Below, piece by piece: positions 8,787 through 18,142 of a DNA stretch of 64,000 nt. Position numbers and translations under genes: made by a program. Source of the DNA: Micrococcales bacterium 73-13 (GTDB lineage Bacteria > Actinomycetota > Actinomycetes > Actinomycetales > Microbacteriaceae). Location of the stretch: positions 1-64,000 of the forward strand of contig MKVN01000031.1 in assembly GCA_001898855.1 (NCBI GenBank), written 5' to 3'. Below the pieces are notes generated by a model. The model saw nothing but the letters and a program-made list of their open reading frames with translations. It was not told the DNA's origin and did not search any database. Position 1 is the stretch's first letter, and each line of letters begins with the position of its first letter.

Positions 8787-10118
8787 ATGAGGATCAGCGT
8801 CATCGGGTGCGGGTATCTGGGAGCGGTCCACGCCGCTGCGATGGCATCGATCGGGCACGAGGTGATCGGCGTCGACGTCGACGAGGAGAAGATCGCGCGC
8901 CTCGGCCGGGGCGAGGCCCCCTTCCACGAGCCGGGTTTCGAGGCCCTGCTCCGCGAGCAGCTCGCCGGCGGGCGCCTGCGGTTCGCAACCGGGATCGAGC
9001 AGGTCCGCGACGCGGAGGTGCACTTCGTCACGGTCGGCACTCCCCAGGTCGCCGGCGGCTGGGCCGCCGACGTCGTCCACGTCGACGCGGCGGTGGCGGC
9101 GCTCGCCGCGATCGCGCGTCCCGGCTCCGTCGTGGTCGGCAAGTCGACCGTGCCGGTCGGCACCGCGGCGCGGCTGGCGGAGGCGCTCGAGGGCGCCGGG
9201 TCGGCGCTCGTCTGGAACCCGGAGTTCCTCCGCGAGGGCTTCGCGGTGCGCGACACGCTCGAGCCCGATCGGCTGGTCTACGGGGTGCGACCCGGGGCGG
9301 CCGGCGTCGAGCCGACGCTCGAGGGCCGACCGGAGGTCGCAGCCATCGACGCGGTGTACGCGCCCATGATCGCGCGCGGGACGCCGCGCATCGTGACCGA
9401 CTGGGCGACCGCCGAGCTCGTCAAGGTCTCCGCGAACGCGTTCCTGGCGACGAAGATCTCCTTCATCAACGCGATGGCGGAGATCGCGGAGGCGACCGGC
9501 GCCGACGTCACGACGCTCGCGGACGCGATCGGACTGGACGCGAGGATCGGCCGGCGCTTCCTGAACGCCGGCGTCGGCTTCGGCGGCGGCTGCCTGCCGA
9601 AGGACATCCGCGCCTTCGCGGCCCGCGCGGAGGAGCTCGGTCTCGGCGACTCGCTCGCCTTCCTGAGGGAGGTCGACGCGATCAACCTCCGTCGCCGCGA
9701 CCGGGTCGTCGAGCTCGTCCTCGACGCGCTCGGGGAGCGCCGCTCCGACGACCGCGTCGCGGTGCTCGGCCTCGCGTTCAAGCCGGACTCCGACGACATC
9801 CGCGACTCGCCGGCGCTCGACATCGCGGTCCGGCTGCACGGCCTCGGCGTCGACGTCGTCGCCACCGACCCGGCGGCGCTCGACAACGCGCGAGGGCGGT
9901 ATCCGCGGCTCGGATACGTCGCGACGGCCGCCGAGGCGGTCCGGGGCGCGGCCGTCGTCGTGCTGCTCACCGAATGGGCGGACTACCGAGGGCTCGACCC
10001 CGTGACCCTGCGCGCCACGGCCGGCGACTCGCCGACGATCGTCGACGGCCGGAACGTCCTCGATCCCGCCACGTGGCGAGCGGCGGGCTGGGCCTATCGC
10101 GGCATGGGCCGCGGCTGA
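8787..10118 (+). CDS. UDP-glucose/GDP-mannose dehydrogenase family protein
   Basis: 443 aa, NAD-dependent four-electron oxidation of a nucleotide sugar to the uronate. The N-terminal Rossmann motif is GCGYLGAVHA (7-16). WNPEFLREG (143-151) is the substrate-binding strand, and GFGGGCLPKD (264-273) contains the catalytic cysteine C269. The C-terminal domain has GLAFKPDSDDIRDSP. The best match is UDP-glucose 6-dehydrogenase. Because a UDP-amino-sugar operon lies at 1-2.6 kb, UDP-GlcNAc as substrate (WbpA-type) is a possible alternative that cannot be decided here. The start is the ATG immediately after a -10 box. Confidence 0.88.
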   Translation: MRISVIGCGYLGAVHAAAMASIGHEVIGVDVDEEKIARLGRGEAPFHEPGFEALLREQLAGGRLRFATGIEQVRDAEVHFVTVGTPQVAGGWAADVVHVDAAVAALAAIARPGSVVVGKSTVPVGTAARLAEALEGAGSALVWNPEFLREGFAVRDTLEPDRLVYGVRPGAAGVEPTLEGRPEVAAIDAVYAPMIARGTPRIVTDWATAELVKVSANAFLATKISFINAMAEIAEATGADVTTLADAIGLDARIGRRFLNAGVGFGGGCLPKDIRAFAARAEELGLGDSLAFLREVDAINLRRRDRVVELVLDALGERRSDDRVAVLGLAFKPDSDDIRDSPALDIAVRLHGLGVDVVATDPAALDNARGRYPRLGYVATAAEAVRGAAVVVLLTEWADYRGLDPVTLRATAGDSPTIVDGRNVLDPATWRAAGWAYRGMGRG

Positions 10119-10131
10119 CGACGGCCCGCCG

Positions 10132-10566
10132 TCAGAAGTGCCGGAACCGCTCGGGGGCGAGGTCCCAGGGATCCTTGCCGAGCAGCTCCGCGACGGCGCG
10201 CACGACGCAGGACTCGATGACGAGCACCAGGTGGTACTCGTCGCGGACGTGGAACCGGGTGAGGCGCTCGATCGGCACGCGATAGAGCACGACGCGGCGG
10301 TTCGCGCGGTCGACCTGCCAGCGGTCCACCCCCTCGTCCGAGACGTGCCCGGCCGGCAGTCCGGCGACCTCGAAGCGGACATCCGACAGCTCCTCCGGCC
10401 AGAGGTCGGTGAGGTACTCCGCCATCGAGGCGACGGTCGACTCGAACAGGATGATCCGGGTCGTCAGGGGCGGGAGCACGGGTCCGCTCACCACGTTGCG
10501 CATCCCGCGCCCGTGTCGACTCGCGGGATGGCCGCGTCGGACGGAGCGTCGTGCGGGCAGGGCCAC
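10132..10566 (-). CDS. Metallopeptidase-like protein (zincin-fold family) lacking HExxH
   Basis: 144 aa. The basic N-terminus, RHGRGMR then [10 protein letters not shown] (16-36), and the C-terminal [16 protein letters not shown] stretch match the actinobacterial family annotated as metallopeptidase and found next to DUF3499 (Rv3259-Rv3258c in M. tuberculosis). The region where zincins carry HExxH reads [15 protein letters not shown], so the zinc motif is absent and peptidase activity is doubtful. It diverges from the DUF3499 gene with a 47-bp gap. The start at 10566 is chosen because the RHGRG sequence is shared by the family; M22 (10503) is an alternative. Confidence 0.7.
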   Translation of the reverse strand: MALPARRSVRRGHPASRHGRGMRNVVSGPVLPPLTTRIILFESTVASMAEYLTDLWPEELSDVRFEVAGLPAGHVSDEGVDRWQVDRANRRVVLYRVPIERLTRFHVRDEYHLVLVIESCVVRAVAELLGKDPWDLAPERFRHF

Positions 10567-10613
10567 GCGTCGAGTGTACGTTCATCCGAAAGGGCCTGGG
10601 AGGGTGCGGTCGC

Positions 10614-10826
10614 GTGAGCGCGAGACGGTGCAGTCGGGTGGGGTGCGACGACGAGGCGATCGCGACGCTGACCTATGTGTACGCGGATCAGATGGCCGTG
10701 CTCGGGCCGCTCTCGACCGAGCCGGAGCCGCATTCCTACGATCTGTGCGCCCGCCACGCCGAGCGCACCGCGCCGCCCCGCGGGTGGCTGATGACCCGGG
10801 TCGGCATGCGACAATTGCAGGCGTGA
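10614..10826 (+). CDS. DUF3499 family protein
   Basis: Small protein of 70 aa from a GTG preceded by GGGAGG at 10598-10603. It contains a possible metal-binding arrangement: CSRVGC near the N-terminus and DLCARHAER in the C-terminal half, plus [17 protein letters not shown] and PPRGW, all typical of DUF3499. Function is unknown. It ends in a GTGA overlap with ahcY, so the two are translationally coupled. In mycobacteria DUF3499 lies between the metallopeptidase-like gene and manB; manB is missing at that place here. Confidence 0.85.
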   Translation: MSARRCSRVGCDDEAIATLTYVYADQMAVLGPLSTEPEPHSYDLCARHAERTAPPRGWLMTRVGMRQLQA

Positions 10827-12298
10827 CCTCAGCCTCCACCGCCGTCTCCCACCGCGTCGCCGACCTCGCTCTCGCCGAGGCCGGCCGGCACCAGATCCGC
10901 CTCGCCGAGCACGAGATGCCCGGCCTCATGTCACTGCGCCAGGAGTTCGGCGCCTCGAAGCCGCTCGCCGGAGCCCGGATCGCGGGATCGCTGCACATGA
11001 CCGTGCAGACCGCCGTCCTCATCGAGACGCTCGTCACGCTCGGCGCCCGGGTGCGCTGGGCGAGCTGCAACATCTTCTCGACCCAGGACGACGCGGCCGC
11101 CGCGGTCGTCGTCGGCCCGAACGGCACCGTCGACGCGCCGAGCGGCACGCCGGTGTTCGCCTGGAAGGGCGAGACGCTCGAGGAGTACTGGTGGTGCACC
11201 GAGCAGATCTTCGACTGGAGCGCGGAGGCCGCCGCCGCGGGCGCGGACTGGATTGGCCCGAACATGATCCTCGACGACGGCGGCGACGCGACGCTGCTCG
11301 TCCACCGGGGCGCCGACTTCGAGGCGGCCGGAGCGGTGCCGCAGGCGGCCGCCGGCGACTCGCACGAGTGGTCGGTCATCCTCGACACGCTGCGCGCCTC
11401 CCTCGAGGTCTCCCCGGATCGCTGGACCCGGATCGCCGCGGAGATCAAGGGCGTCACGGAGGAGACGACGACGGGCGTGCACCGCCTCTACGAGTTCGCG
11501 AAGAAGGGCGAGCTCCGCTTCCCGGCCATCAATGTCAACGACTCGGTCACCAAGTCCAAGTTCGACAACAAGTACGGCATCCGGCACTCGCTCCCGGACG
11601 GGATCAACCGGGCGACCGACATCCTGATGGGCGGCAAGGTCGCGTTCGTCTGCGGCTACGGCGACGTCGGCAAGGGCTCCGCGGAGGCGCTGCGCGGCCA
11701 GGGCGCGCGCGTCATCGTCTCGGAGATCGATCCGATCAACGCGCTGCAGGCGGCGATGGACGGCTTCCAGGTCGCGCGGCTCGACGACGTCATCGGCGAG
11801 GTCGACTTCGTCATCACGTCCACCGGCAACTTCGGGGTCGTCACGGTCGACCACATGCTCGCGATGAAGCACCTCGCGGTCATCGCGAACGTCGGCCACT
11901 TCGACAACGAGATCGACATGGCCGGCCTCGAGGCGCTCGAGGGCGCGACGAAGGTCACGATCAAGCCGCAGGTCGACGAGTGGCGCCTGCCGAACGGCCG
12001 CTCGATCCTGGTGCTCTCCGAGGGCCGGCTGATGAACCTCGGCAACGCGACCGGCCACCCGTCGTTCGTCATGTCGAACTCCTTCACGAACCAGGTCCTC
12101 GCGCAGCTCGAGCTCTACACGAAGCAGGGCGAGTACCCGAACCAGGTCTTCGTGCTGCCGAAGCACCTCGACGAGAAGGTCGCCCGCCTGCACCTGCCGG
12201 CGCTCGGCGCCGACCTCACGGTCCTCACGAAGGAGCAGGCCGACTACATCGGCGTGCCGGTCGAGGGGCCGTACAAGCTGGACCACTACCGCTACTGA
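10823..12298 (+). CDS. ahcY: Adenosylhomocysteinase (S-adenosylhomocysteine hydrolase)
   Basis: 491 aa, the length of actinobacterial enzymes. NAD-dependent reversible hydrolysis of S-adenosylhomocysteine to adenosine and homocysteine, recycling the methyl-cycle product. The NAD motif CGYGDVGKG lies near residues 276-284. [16 protein letters not shown] holds the conserved catalytic lysine/aspartate region, and the C-terminus ends DHYRY as is usual. The GTG at 10823 overlaps the stop of the DUF3499 gene. The gene is followed by a strong hairpin. The position before mtrAB matches the sahH-mtrAB order of mycobacteria. Confidence 0.97.
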   Translation: MTSASTAVSHRVADLALAEAGRHQIRLAEHEMPGLMSLRQEFGASKPLAGARIAGSLHMTVQTAVLIETLVTLGARVRWASCNIFSTQDDAAAAVVVGPNGTVDAPSGTPVFAWKGETLEEYWWCTEQIFDWSAEAAAAGADWIGPNMILDDGGDATLLVHRGADFEAAGAVPQAAAGDSHEWSVILDTLRASLEVSPDRWTRIAAEIKGVTEETTTGVHRLYEFAKKGELRFPAINVNDSVTKSKFDNKYGIRHSLPDGINRATDILMGGKVAFVCGYGDVGKGSAEALRGQGARVIVSEIDPINALQAAMDGFQVARLDDVIGEVDFVITSTGNFGVVTVDHMLAMKHLAVIANVGHFDNEIDMAGLEALEGATKVTIKPQVDEWRLPNGRSILVLSEGRLMNLGNATGHPSFVMSNSFTNQVLAQLELYTKQGEYPNQVFVLPKHLDEKVARLHLPALGADLTVLTKEQADYIGVPVEGPYKLDHYRY

Positions 12299-12335
12299 GG
12301 CGCGTGGGTCGCGACGGCGCGGCCGTCCGCGACCG

Positions 12336-12375
12336 ACGACGAACGCCCCCGAGCAGGCTCGGGGGCGTTCGTCGT
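12336..12375. terminator. Bidirectional terminator between ahcY and the aquaporin gene
   Basis: Perfect 19-bp inverted repeat (12336-12354 and 12357-12375) with a 2-bp centre; the arms contain the complementary cores GAACGCCCCCGAGC and GCTCGGGGGCGTTC. It lies between convergent stops and would terminate both transcripts. There is no long T tract. Confidence 0.85.
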
Positions 12376-12383
12376 GATCGGGC

Positions 12384-13148
12384 TCAGGCCGCGGCGGCGG
12401 CCGCCCGGGCGGCGAGGCGCTCGCCGATCAGCGGCCGGTAGAGCAGGCCGGCGACGATCGCGCCGACCAGCGGGCCGACGATGAACACCCAGATCTGCTC
12501 CCACGGCCAGGCGCCGCCGTACACCGCGGTCGCGATCGAGCGCGCCGGGTTGAGCGAGGCGTTCGACACCGGGATCGCGATGAAGTGGAACACGCCGAGG
12601 GCGAGGCCGATCGCGAGCGGGGCGAAGCCCGAGGGGGCGCGGCGGTCGGTGACGCCGAGGATGACGAGCAGGAAGAAGAACGTCACCGCGGCCTCGAGGC
12701 CGAGCACGGCCCACAGCCCGAAGCCGCCCGGCGAGTGGTCGCCGAAGCCGTTCGAGGCGAAGCCGCTGCCGGTCGCCGAGTCGAGCAGCCCCGCCGGGCC
12801 GTCGGCGAGGACGCCGAACACGATGCTCGAGGCGATGACGCCGCCGACGACCTGTGCGATGACGTAGGGCAGGACGTCGCGCCAGGCGAACCGGCCGCCG
12901 ACCGCGGCGCCGACCGTCACGGCCGGGTTGAAGTGGCCGCCGGAGATGTGCCCGAAGGCGTAGGCGCCGGCGAGCACCGCGAAGCCGACCGAGAACGGGA
13001 CGAGGGACCCGGCCTGGAAGAACAGCGCGGCGCCGAGCACGGAGAACACGAGCAGAGCCGTGCCGGCGACCTCGGCGGCGAGGCGCTTGCCGAGGGAGGG
13101 GGTCTTGTCGAGCGCGACATCGGAGTCGGCCAGGACTGGTTCAGACAC
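12384..13148 (-). CDS. Aquaporin / MIP family channel (AqpZ-like)
   Basis: 254 aa with six hydrophobic segments and the two pore-forming half-helix motifs HFNPAVT and SLNPARS, diagnostic of the major intrinsic protein family. HISGGHFNPAVTVG and the arginine of the second NPAR motif suggest a water-type rather than glycerol-type filter. An insertion after the third helix (GLLDSATGSGFASNGFGDHSPGG) is typical of AqpZ-like loop C. The C-terminus is alanine-rich. It is transcribed away from mtrA, and this gene is not present between sahH and mtrA in mycobacteria. Possible role in osmotic adjustment, consistent with MtrAB being osmosensing in relatives. Confidence 0.9.
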   Translation of the reverse strand: MSEPVLADSDVALDKTPSLGKRLAAEVAGTALLVFSVLGAALFFQAGSLVPFSVGFAVLAGAYAFGHISGGHFNPAVTVGAAVGGRFAWRDVLPYVIAQVVGGVIASSIVFGVLADGPAGLLDSATGSGFASNGFGDHSPGGFGLWAVLGLEAAVTFFFLLVILGVTDRRAPSGFAPLAIGLALGVFHFIAIPVSNASLNPARSIATAVYGGAWPWEQIWVFIVGPLVGAIVAGLLYRPLIGERLAARAAAAAA

Positions 13149-13287
13149 GTTGCTGCCTTTCCTTAGGGGATGGAACCGATGGGAACCTTAGCGGAGCCTG
13201 AGAGCGATGTGTCGGATCATTGCGGCTTGTCTCGATCGGGGCCGCCGCCCGTCCAGCGCCCTCCCAACTCCCGCGGCCCCGCTCGGC

Positions 13288-13293
13288 TACGCT
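13288..13293 (+). promoter_or_regulatory. TACGCT -10 box upstream of mtrA
   Basis: TACGCT lies 31 bp before the mtrA ATG, in the 176-bp gap shared with the divergent aquaporin gene. No clear -35 is visible. Confidence 0.4.
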
Positions 13294-13324
13294 GGTGCGA
13301 ACCTGTGGACGAGGCTGACGAGGC

Positions 13325-14002
13325 ATGGTGAACGCACGCATCCTGGTGGTCGACGACGACCCGGCACTCGCGGAGATGATCGGCATCGTCCTCCGCGCGG
13401 AGGAGTACGACGTCGCGTTCTGCGCCGACGGCGCGAAGGCGCTCGACGCGTTCCACGCCGAGCGGCCGGACCTGATCCTGCTCGACGTGATGCTCCCCGG
13501 CCGCGACGGCGTCCAGGTGTGCGCGCGGATCCGCGACGAGTCGGGCGTGCCGATCATCATGCTGACGGCGAAGACCGACACCATCGACGTCGTCGCCGGT
13601 CTCGAGGCCGGCGCGGACGACTACGTCCCGAAGCCCTTCAACACGAAGGAGCTCGTCGCGCGGATCCGCACCCGGCTGCGCCCGGTGACCCGGCCCTCGA
13701 GCGACATCGTGCGCATCGGCGACCTCGAGCTCGACGTCGTCGGCCACGAGGTGCGGCGCGGGTCGGAGCGGATCAACCTCACGCCGCTCGAGTTCGAGCT
13801 GCTGCTCGCGCTCGCGCTGAAGCCGGAGCAGGTGTTCACCCGCGAGATGCTGCTGGAGCAGGTCTGGGGCTACCAGTACAAGGCGGACACCCGCCTGGTG
13901 AACGTGCACGTGCAGCGCCTCCGCGCGAAGATCGAGGAGGACCCGGACAACCCGAGGCTCGTCACGACCGTCCGCGGGGTCGGCTACCGCGCGGGGAGCT
14001 GA
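13325..14002 (+). CDS. mtrA: Response regulator MtrA
   Basis: 225-aa OmpR/PhoB-type regulator. The receiver domain has the acidic pocket VDDDP (9-13), phosphoacceptor D54 in LLDVMLPGRDG and K103 in VPKPFN. The winged-helix domain follows from about 130 (LTPLEFELLLAL, then RLVNVHVQRLRAKIE and a TVRGVGYR end). The sequence is close to mycobacterial MtrA, which controls cell-wall hydrolases, division and osmotic response. It is followed 10 bp later by mtrB and then lpqB, the standard MtrAB-LpqB operon. Confidence 0.97.
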   Translation: MVNARILVVDDDPALAEMIGIVLRAEEYDVAFCADGAKALDAFHAERPDLILLDVMLPGRDGVQVCARIRDESGVPIIMLTAKTDTIDVVAGLEAGADDYVPKPFNTKELVARIRTRLRPVTRPSSDIVRIGDLELDVVGHEVRRGSERINLTPLEFELLLALALKPEQVFTREMLLEQVWGYQYKADTRLVNVHVQRLRAKIEEDPDNPRLVTTVRGVGYRAGS

Positions 14003-14012
14003 GCGCGGCGCG

Positions 14013-15650
14013 ATGCCCCGCTGGGTCGACCCTCGGCTGTGGTGGCGCAGCCTGGTCCGCGCATGGCGCACCTCGCTGGCGCTGCGGACCATCTCGATGA
14101 CGATCGTGCTGTCGGCGATCGCGGCCGCGGCCGTCGGGGTCACGATCGAGCTCAGCATCAGCCAGAGCCTGCTCGACGCGCGCCGCACCCAGCTGGTGAC
14201 GCTGAGCCAGAGCGCGACGATCTCGGCGCAGCGCAGCTTCGACGCCTCCGTCGACCAGGGCGACGTGGAGCCGGACGCCGCGCTCTACGAGGGCGTCCGG
14301 GTCATCCTGAGCGCCGCGGCGACGACCTCCGACTCGACCTCCTACGCGCTGGTCCTCGCCCCGGGTCAGGACGTGCCCGGCTCGTCCGCCCAGTCGAACT
14401 CGCGCAGCCTCGACGGGATCCTCGACCAGGTGGTCTCGACCGAGCTGCGGGACGCGCTCGCCGCGGACGCCGAGGGCAGGGTCTACTCGCAGTCGACCGG
14501 GCTCCCGCGCGCCGACGGCTCGCTCGCGCCGGCGATCGTCACGGGATCGATGCTCGAGATCCAGGGCGTCCGCTACCAGCTCTTCCTCGTCTATGACATC
14601 TCCGACACCGAGCAGACGCTCTCGACGATCCAGTTCGCGCTCGCCGGCGCCGGGCTCGCGCTGATCGCGCTGATCGGCGCCGTCACCTTCCTCGTGGTGC
14701 GACTCGTGGTCGGCCCGGTCCAGGTCGCCGCGGCGACCAGCCGCCGACTGGCGGCGGGGGAGCTCGACGTGCGGCTGCCGGTGCGCGGCGACGACGTGCT
14801 CGCGACGCTCGCCCGGTCGTTCAACGGCATGGCGGAGAGCCTGCGAGGCCAGATCACCCGGCTCGCCGAGCTCTCCACCGTGCAGCAGCGCTTCGTCTCC
14901 GACGTCTCGCACGAGCTGCGCACGCCGCTGACCACGATCCGGCTCGCGGGCGACGTGCTCCGGGACCGCAGCACGGCGTTCGATCCGGACACGGCGCGGA
15001 CGGTCGAGCTGCTGCACACCCAGATCCTGCGCTTCGAGCAGCTGCTGGGCGACCTGCTGGAGATGTCCCGCTTCGACGCCGGCGCCGTCGAGATGGAGTA
15101 CGACCGCGTCAACGTCGCCCGGCTCGCCGAGGACACGGTCGCGTCGATGACGCCGCTGGCGGAGCAGCGCGGCTCGGAGCTGGTGCTGGTCGCGGAGGGC
15201 GGCCACTTCGAGGCCGAGGTCGATGCGCGCCGCATCCGTCGGATCATCTCGAACCTGATCGGGAACGCGATCGACCACGGCGAGAGCCGGCCGATCGAGG
15301 TCTGGGTCGACTCGGACGCGAACGCCGCGGCGATCGCCGTGCGCGACTACGGCGTCGGGATCGCGGTCGAGCACCTCGACCGGGTGTTCGACCGGTTCTG
15401 GCGGGGCGACCCCTCCCGGCAGCGCACCACCGGCGGCACCGGCCTCGGGCTGGCCATCTCGCTCGAGGACGCCGCGCTGCACGGCGGCTGGCTCGAGGCG
15501 TGGAGCGCGCCGGGGCAGGGCTCCTGCTTCCGGCTGACGATCCCGCGGGCCCGGGGCATGGCGCTGCGGTCCTCGCCGCTGCCGCTGCCGCCGGAGGCCC
15601 CGCCGGAGGCGCTCGACACCGGGGTCGCGAGCTCGGGAGAGCGGCGATGA
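14013..15650 (+). CDS. mtrB: Sensor histidine kinase MtrB
   Basis: 545 aa. One membrane span at about 25-45, an extracytoplasmic sensor region (about 48-205) and a second span (about 207-232) are followed by HAMP (about 232-285). The HisKA box is SDVSHELRTPLTTIR with phosphoacceptor H300. The ATP-binding domain shows LIGNAIDHGESRPIEV, DYGVGI and TGGTGLGLAI. It phosphorylates MtrA. The stop overlaps the lpqB start as ATGA, and LpqB is known in relatives to modulate MtrB. The C-terminal tail (about 515-545) is proline-rich. Confidence 0.96.
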   Translation: MPRWVDPRLWWRSLVRAWRTSLALRTISMTIVLSAIAAAAVGVTIELSISQSLLDARRTQLVTLSQSATISAQRSFDASVDQGDVEPDAALYEGVRVILSAAATTSDSTSYALVLAPGQDVPGSSAQSNSRSLDGILDQVVSTELRDALAADAEGRVYSQSTGLPRADGSLAPAIVTGSMLEIQGVRYQLFLVYDISDTEQTLSTIQFALAGAGLALIALIGAVTFLVVRLVVGPVQVAAATSRRLAAGELDVRLPVRGDDVLATLARSFNGMAESLRGQITRLAELSTVQQRFVSDVSHELRTPLTTIRLAGDVLRDRSTAFDPDTARTVELLHTQILRFEQLLGDLLEMSRFDAGAVEMEYDRVNVARLAEDTVASMTPLAEQRGSELVLVAEGGHFEAEVDARRIRRIISNLIGNAIDHGESRPIEVWVDSDANAAAIAVRDYGVGIAVEHLDRVFDRFWRGDPSRQRTTGGTGLGLAISLEDAALHGGWLEAWSAPGQGSCFRLTIPRARGMALRSSPLPLPPEAPPEALDTGVASSGERR

Positions 15651-17311
15651 GCCGCGGGGCGCGCGCGCTGCGCGCGATCGGCACGGCGCTCGCCGGCATG
15701 CTGCTGCTCGCCGGCTGCGGCGGCATCCCCACCGCGGGGCCGGTCGTCGCCGGGCCCGCGGCGGACGAGCTGGACCCGGAGTTCGTCGTCTCGCCGAACG
15801 GCCCGGTCGCCGGCGCCGATCCGACCGGGATCCTGAACGGCTTCATGCAGGCGGTCCGCGCCCCGCAGGCCGACTACCAGGTCGCCCGCCAGTTCCTCAC
15901 CCCGCAGCTGGCCCAGACCTGGGACCCGAACGCCGGCGTCGCGATCCGCTCGGGCGCGCCCGAGCTGACCCTGACCGGCACCGGCTCGGCGCCGCGCATC
16001 GTCTACGCCTTCCCCTCCGCCGCGGCGGTGGACTCGGCCGGGCGCTACCGAGCGGTCGGGACGCCGGGCACGCGCTCGCTGGAGTTCTCCTTCGCGCAGG
16101 TCGGCGGCGAGTGGCGGATCAGCGCCGCGCCGAACGTCGTGGTGCTCGGCGAGGCCTCGTTCGCGCGCGCGTTCGCGCAGTACGCGCTCTACTTCTTCGA
16201 TCCGTCGGGGCGCTACCTGGTGCCCGACGTGCGCTGGTTCGCGGCGCGTTCGAGCACGCCGAGCGCCGTCGTCTCGGCGCTGCTGGGCGGTCCGGACGAC
16301 TGGCTCCGGCACTCGGTGGTCACCGACTTCCCGGTGGGCACCACCCTCGGACCCCGCTCGGTGGTGGTCGCCGGCGGACGCGCGACGGTGGACCTCAGCA
16401 GCCAGGCCGCGGTCGCGTCGCCGGTCGAGCTCGATCGGATGCATCAGCAGCTGGTCGCCTCGCTCGACGTCGCCGACGTCACGATCCTCGCCGACGGCGT
16501 GCCGCTGCGGGTCGACCCGGTCGGCGCGCCGGCGGAGATCGACCCGTCGGCGAGCGGGCCGGTGCTGGTCGGCACCGCCTCGGACTTCGGCCACGCCGGA
16601 GCGGACGGCATCGTGTCGATCCCGGGCCTCTCGAGCGCCGTCGTCGCGGCCGACACGGTGGCGGCGACGGTCGCCGCGGACCAGCGGTCGGCGGCCCTGC
16701 TCGGGGCGGACGGCGTGGTGCGACGTGCGACGGCGGAGGGCGCGAGCCCCGTCGACGAGCGCGGCGGCCTGGTCGCGCCGTCGCTCGACGGCTTCGGCTG
16801 GATCTGGTCGGCCGGCGTCGGCAGCCCGCTCGAGGCGTTCGACGCGAACGGCGGCGCGGCCGGGCTCGCCTCGAGCGCGATCCCCGCGGACGCGTCGGTG
16901 GTCGCGCTCGCGGTGTCGCGCGACTCGACCCGCCTCGTCGTGGGCCTGAGCAGTCCGGCCGGTCCGCGGCTGCTCGTCCTCGGGATCGTGCGGGTGGACG
17001 GGGTGCCGACGGCGCTCGACCCACCGCTCGAGCTGCCGGTGACCGGGCCGATCGCCTCGGTCGCCTGGGTCGACAGCCGCTCGCTCGTCGTCGTGTCGGA
17101 CGCGACGGACGGGCGCACCGCGCAGATCGTCGGGCTCGGCGCGCCGGGCTCGTCGCTCGGCCCGCTCCCGGCCGACGCGGTGGCGGTGGGCGGTCGCGGG
17201 GGCGCGGGCGGGGTCCGCGTGCTCGCCGACGGCGTGGTGCTGGCGCCGGGCGGGAACGACGGCTGGACCGACACCGGGATCACCGCGGTCTACCTCGGCG
17301 TCCAGCAGTAG
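15647..17311 (+). CDS. lpqB: Lipoprotein LpqB, accessory factor of MtrAB
   Basis: 554 aa. A signal peptide ends in the lipobox LLLAGC with lipidated C24. An N-terminal region is followed by a GerMN-like domain (about 195-300, PSAVVSALLGGPDDWL and TVDLSSQA) and a C-terminal LpqB beta-propeller. In mycobacteria and Streptomyces LpqB sits on the outer face of the membrane and interacts with MtrB. ATGA overlap with mtrB fits a coupled three-gene operon. Confidence 0.95.
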   Translation: MSRGARALRAIGTALAGMLLLAGCGGIPTAGPVVAGPAADELDPEFVVSPNGPVAGADPTGILNGFMQAVRAPQADYQVARQFLTPQLAQTWDPNAGVAIRSGAPELTLTGTGSAPRIVYAFPSAAAVDSAGRYRAVGTPGTRSLEFSFAQVGGEWRISAAPNVVVLGEASFARAFAQYALYFFDPSGRYLVPDVRWFAARSSTPSAVVSALLGGPDDWLRHSVVTDFPVGTTLGPRSVVVAGGRATVDLSSQAAVASPVELDRMHQQLVASLDVADVTILADGVPLRVDPVGAPAEIDPSASGPVLVGTASDFGHAGADGIVSIPGLSSAVVAADTVAATVAADQRSAALLGADGVVRRATAEGASPVDERGGLVAPSLDGFGWIWSAGVGSPLEAFDANGGAAGLASSAIPADASVVALAVSRDSTRLVVGLSSPAGPRLLVLGIVRVDGVPTALDPPLELPVTGPIASVAWVDSRSLVVVSDATDGRTAQIVGLGAPGSSLGPLPADAVAVGGRGGAGGVRVLADGVVLAPGGNDGWTDTGITAVYLGVQQ

Positions 17312-17404
17312 CGCCGCGGCGAGGCCCGACCCCTCACATCCCGGATCCGGCCCCGGTGATCCCCGGAGCGACCTCCGCACGGGCCGGCCACCCCGGGTTC
17401 CCGT

Positions 17405-17410
17405 CACAAT
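17405..17410 (+). promoter_or_regulatory. Possible CACAAT -10 box before the ComF-type gene
   Basis: CACAAT ends 6 bp before the ATG at 17417, the spacing seen at other leaderless-type starts in the window. The sequence fit is weaker than TANNNT. Confidence 0.3.
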
Positions 17411-17416
17411 GCGGGG

Positions 17417-18133
17417 ATGGCGACGCGTCCGGCCCGGGCACTGCTCGGCGTCCTCCGCGAGGCGCTGCTCGACGCCTGGGCGGTCGTGCAGCCCGTCGAC
17501 TGCCTCGGCTGCGGAACGCCGGACCGGGCGCTGTGCCCGGCGTGCCGGGCGGCGGTCGTGCCGGCCCGACCCGGGCTCGTTCGCTGCGACGCGCGCCCCG
17601 GGGTGCCCGTGATCGCCGCGGCGGACTACGCGGGCCCCGTCCGTTCGGCGCTCCTCGCCCTCAAGGACGACGGCCGCACGGACGCCGCCCGTCCGCTCGC
17701 GCGCCTGCTGCTCGGCGCGCTGCAGGCCGTCGGGAGCCCGCTCGCACCGCTGCCGGCCCGGCCCCCGGGCGGCGTCGAGCTCGCCTGGGTGCCGAGCCGC
17801 CCGGCGGCGCTGCGCCGCCGCGGCCTCGACCCGGTCCGCGAGATCGTCGCCGCCGCGCGGCTGCCGGCCTCCCGGGTGCTCGCCGCCCGCTCGGCCGGCC
17901 CGGCGCAGAAGACGCTCGGCCGCGCGGACCGGCTGGCCTCCGGCGGCCGCCTGCGAGCGCGCCGCTCGCTCGCCGGTCGCGTGTTCGTCCTGATCGACGA
18001 CGTCGTGACGACCGGCGCGACGATCGCGGACGGGGTGCGGGCGATCCATGCCGCCGGCGGCGCCGTCGCGGCCGCGGTGGCCGTCTGCGCGCCCCGGCTC
18101 GACGCTCGGCGGACGCGCAGCGGAGGTCAATAG
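17417..18133 (+). CDS. ComF family phosphoribosyltransferase-like protein
   Basis: 238 aa. The N-terminus has a four-cysteine zinc ribbon (C29, C32, C40, C43 in CLGCGTPDRALCPAC). The C-terminal type I phosphoribosyltransferase fold shows VLIDDVVTTGAT, the PRPP-binding loop. The region VPSRPAALRRRGLDPV also fits ComF. ComF proteins support single-strand DNA uptake in competent bacteria; in actinobacteria the role is unsettled. The gene follows lpqB as Rv3242c does in mycobacteria. Confidence 0.9.
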   Translation: MATRPARALLGVLREALLDAWAVVQPVDCLGCGTPDRALCPACRAAVVPARPGLVRCDARPGVPVIAAADYAGPVRSALLALKDDGRTDAARPLARLLLGALQAVGSPLAPLPARPPGGVELAWVPSRPAALRRRGLDPVREIVAAARLPASRVLAARSAGPAQKTLGRADRLASGGRLRARRSLAGRVFVLIDDVVTTGATIADGVRAIHAAGGAVAAAVAVCAPRLDARRTRSGGQ

Positions 18134-18136
18134 GAT
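18131..18136 (+). promoter_or_regulatory. TAGGAT -10 box overlapping the ComF-gene stop
   Basis: TAGGAT contains the TAG stop of the preceding gene and ends 6 bp before the GTG at 18143, predicting a leaderless transcript. Confidence 0.45.
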
Positions 18137-18142
18137 CGCCGC

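Noticed and set aside
12336..12375. Riboswitch related to S-adenosylhomocysteine near ahcY
   Set aside because: The hairpin lies downstream of ahcY, and the ahcY start overlaps the previous gene, leaving no 5' leader for a riboswitch.
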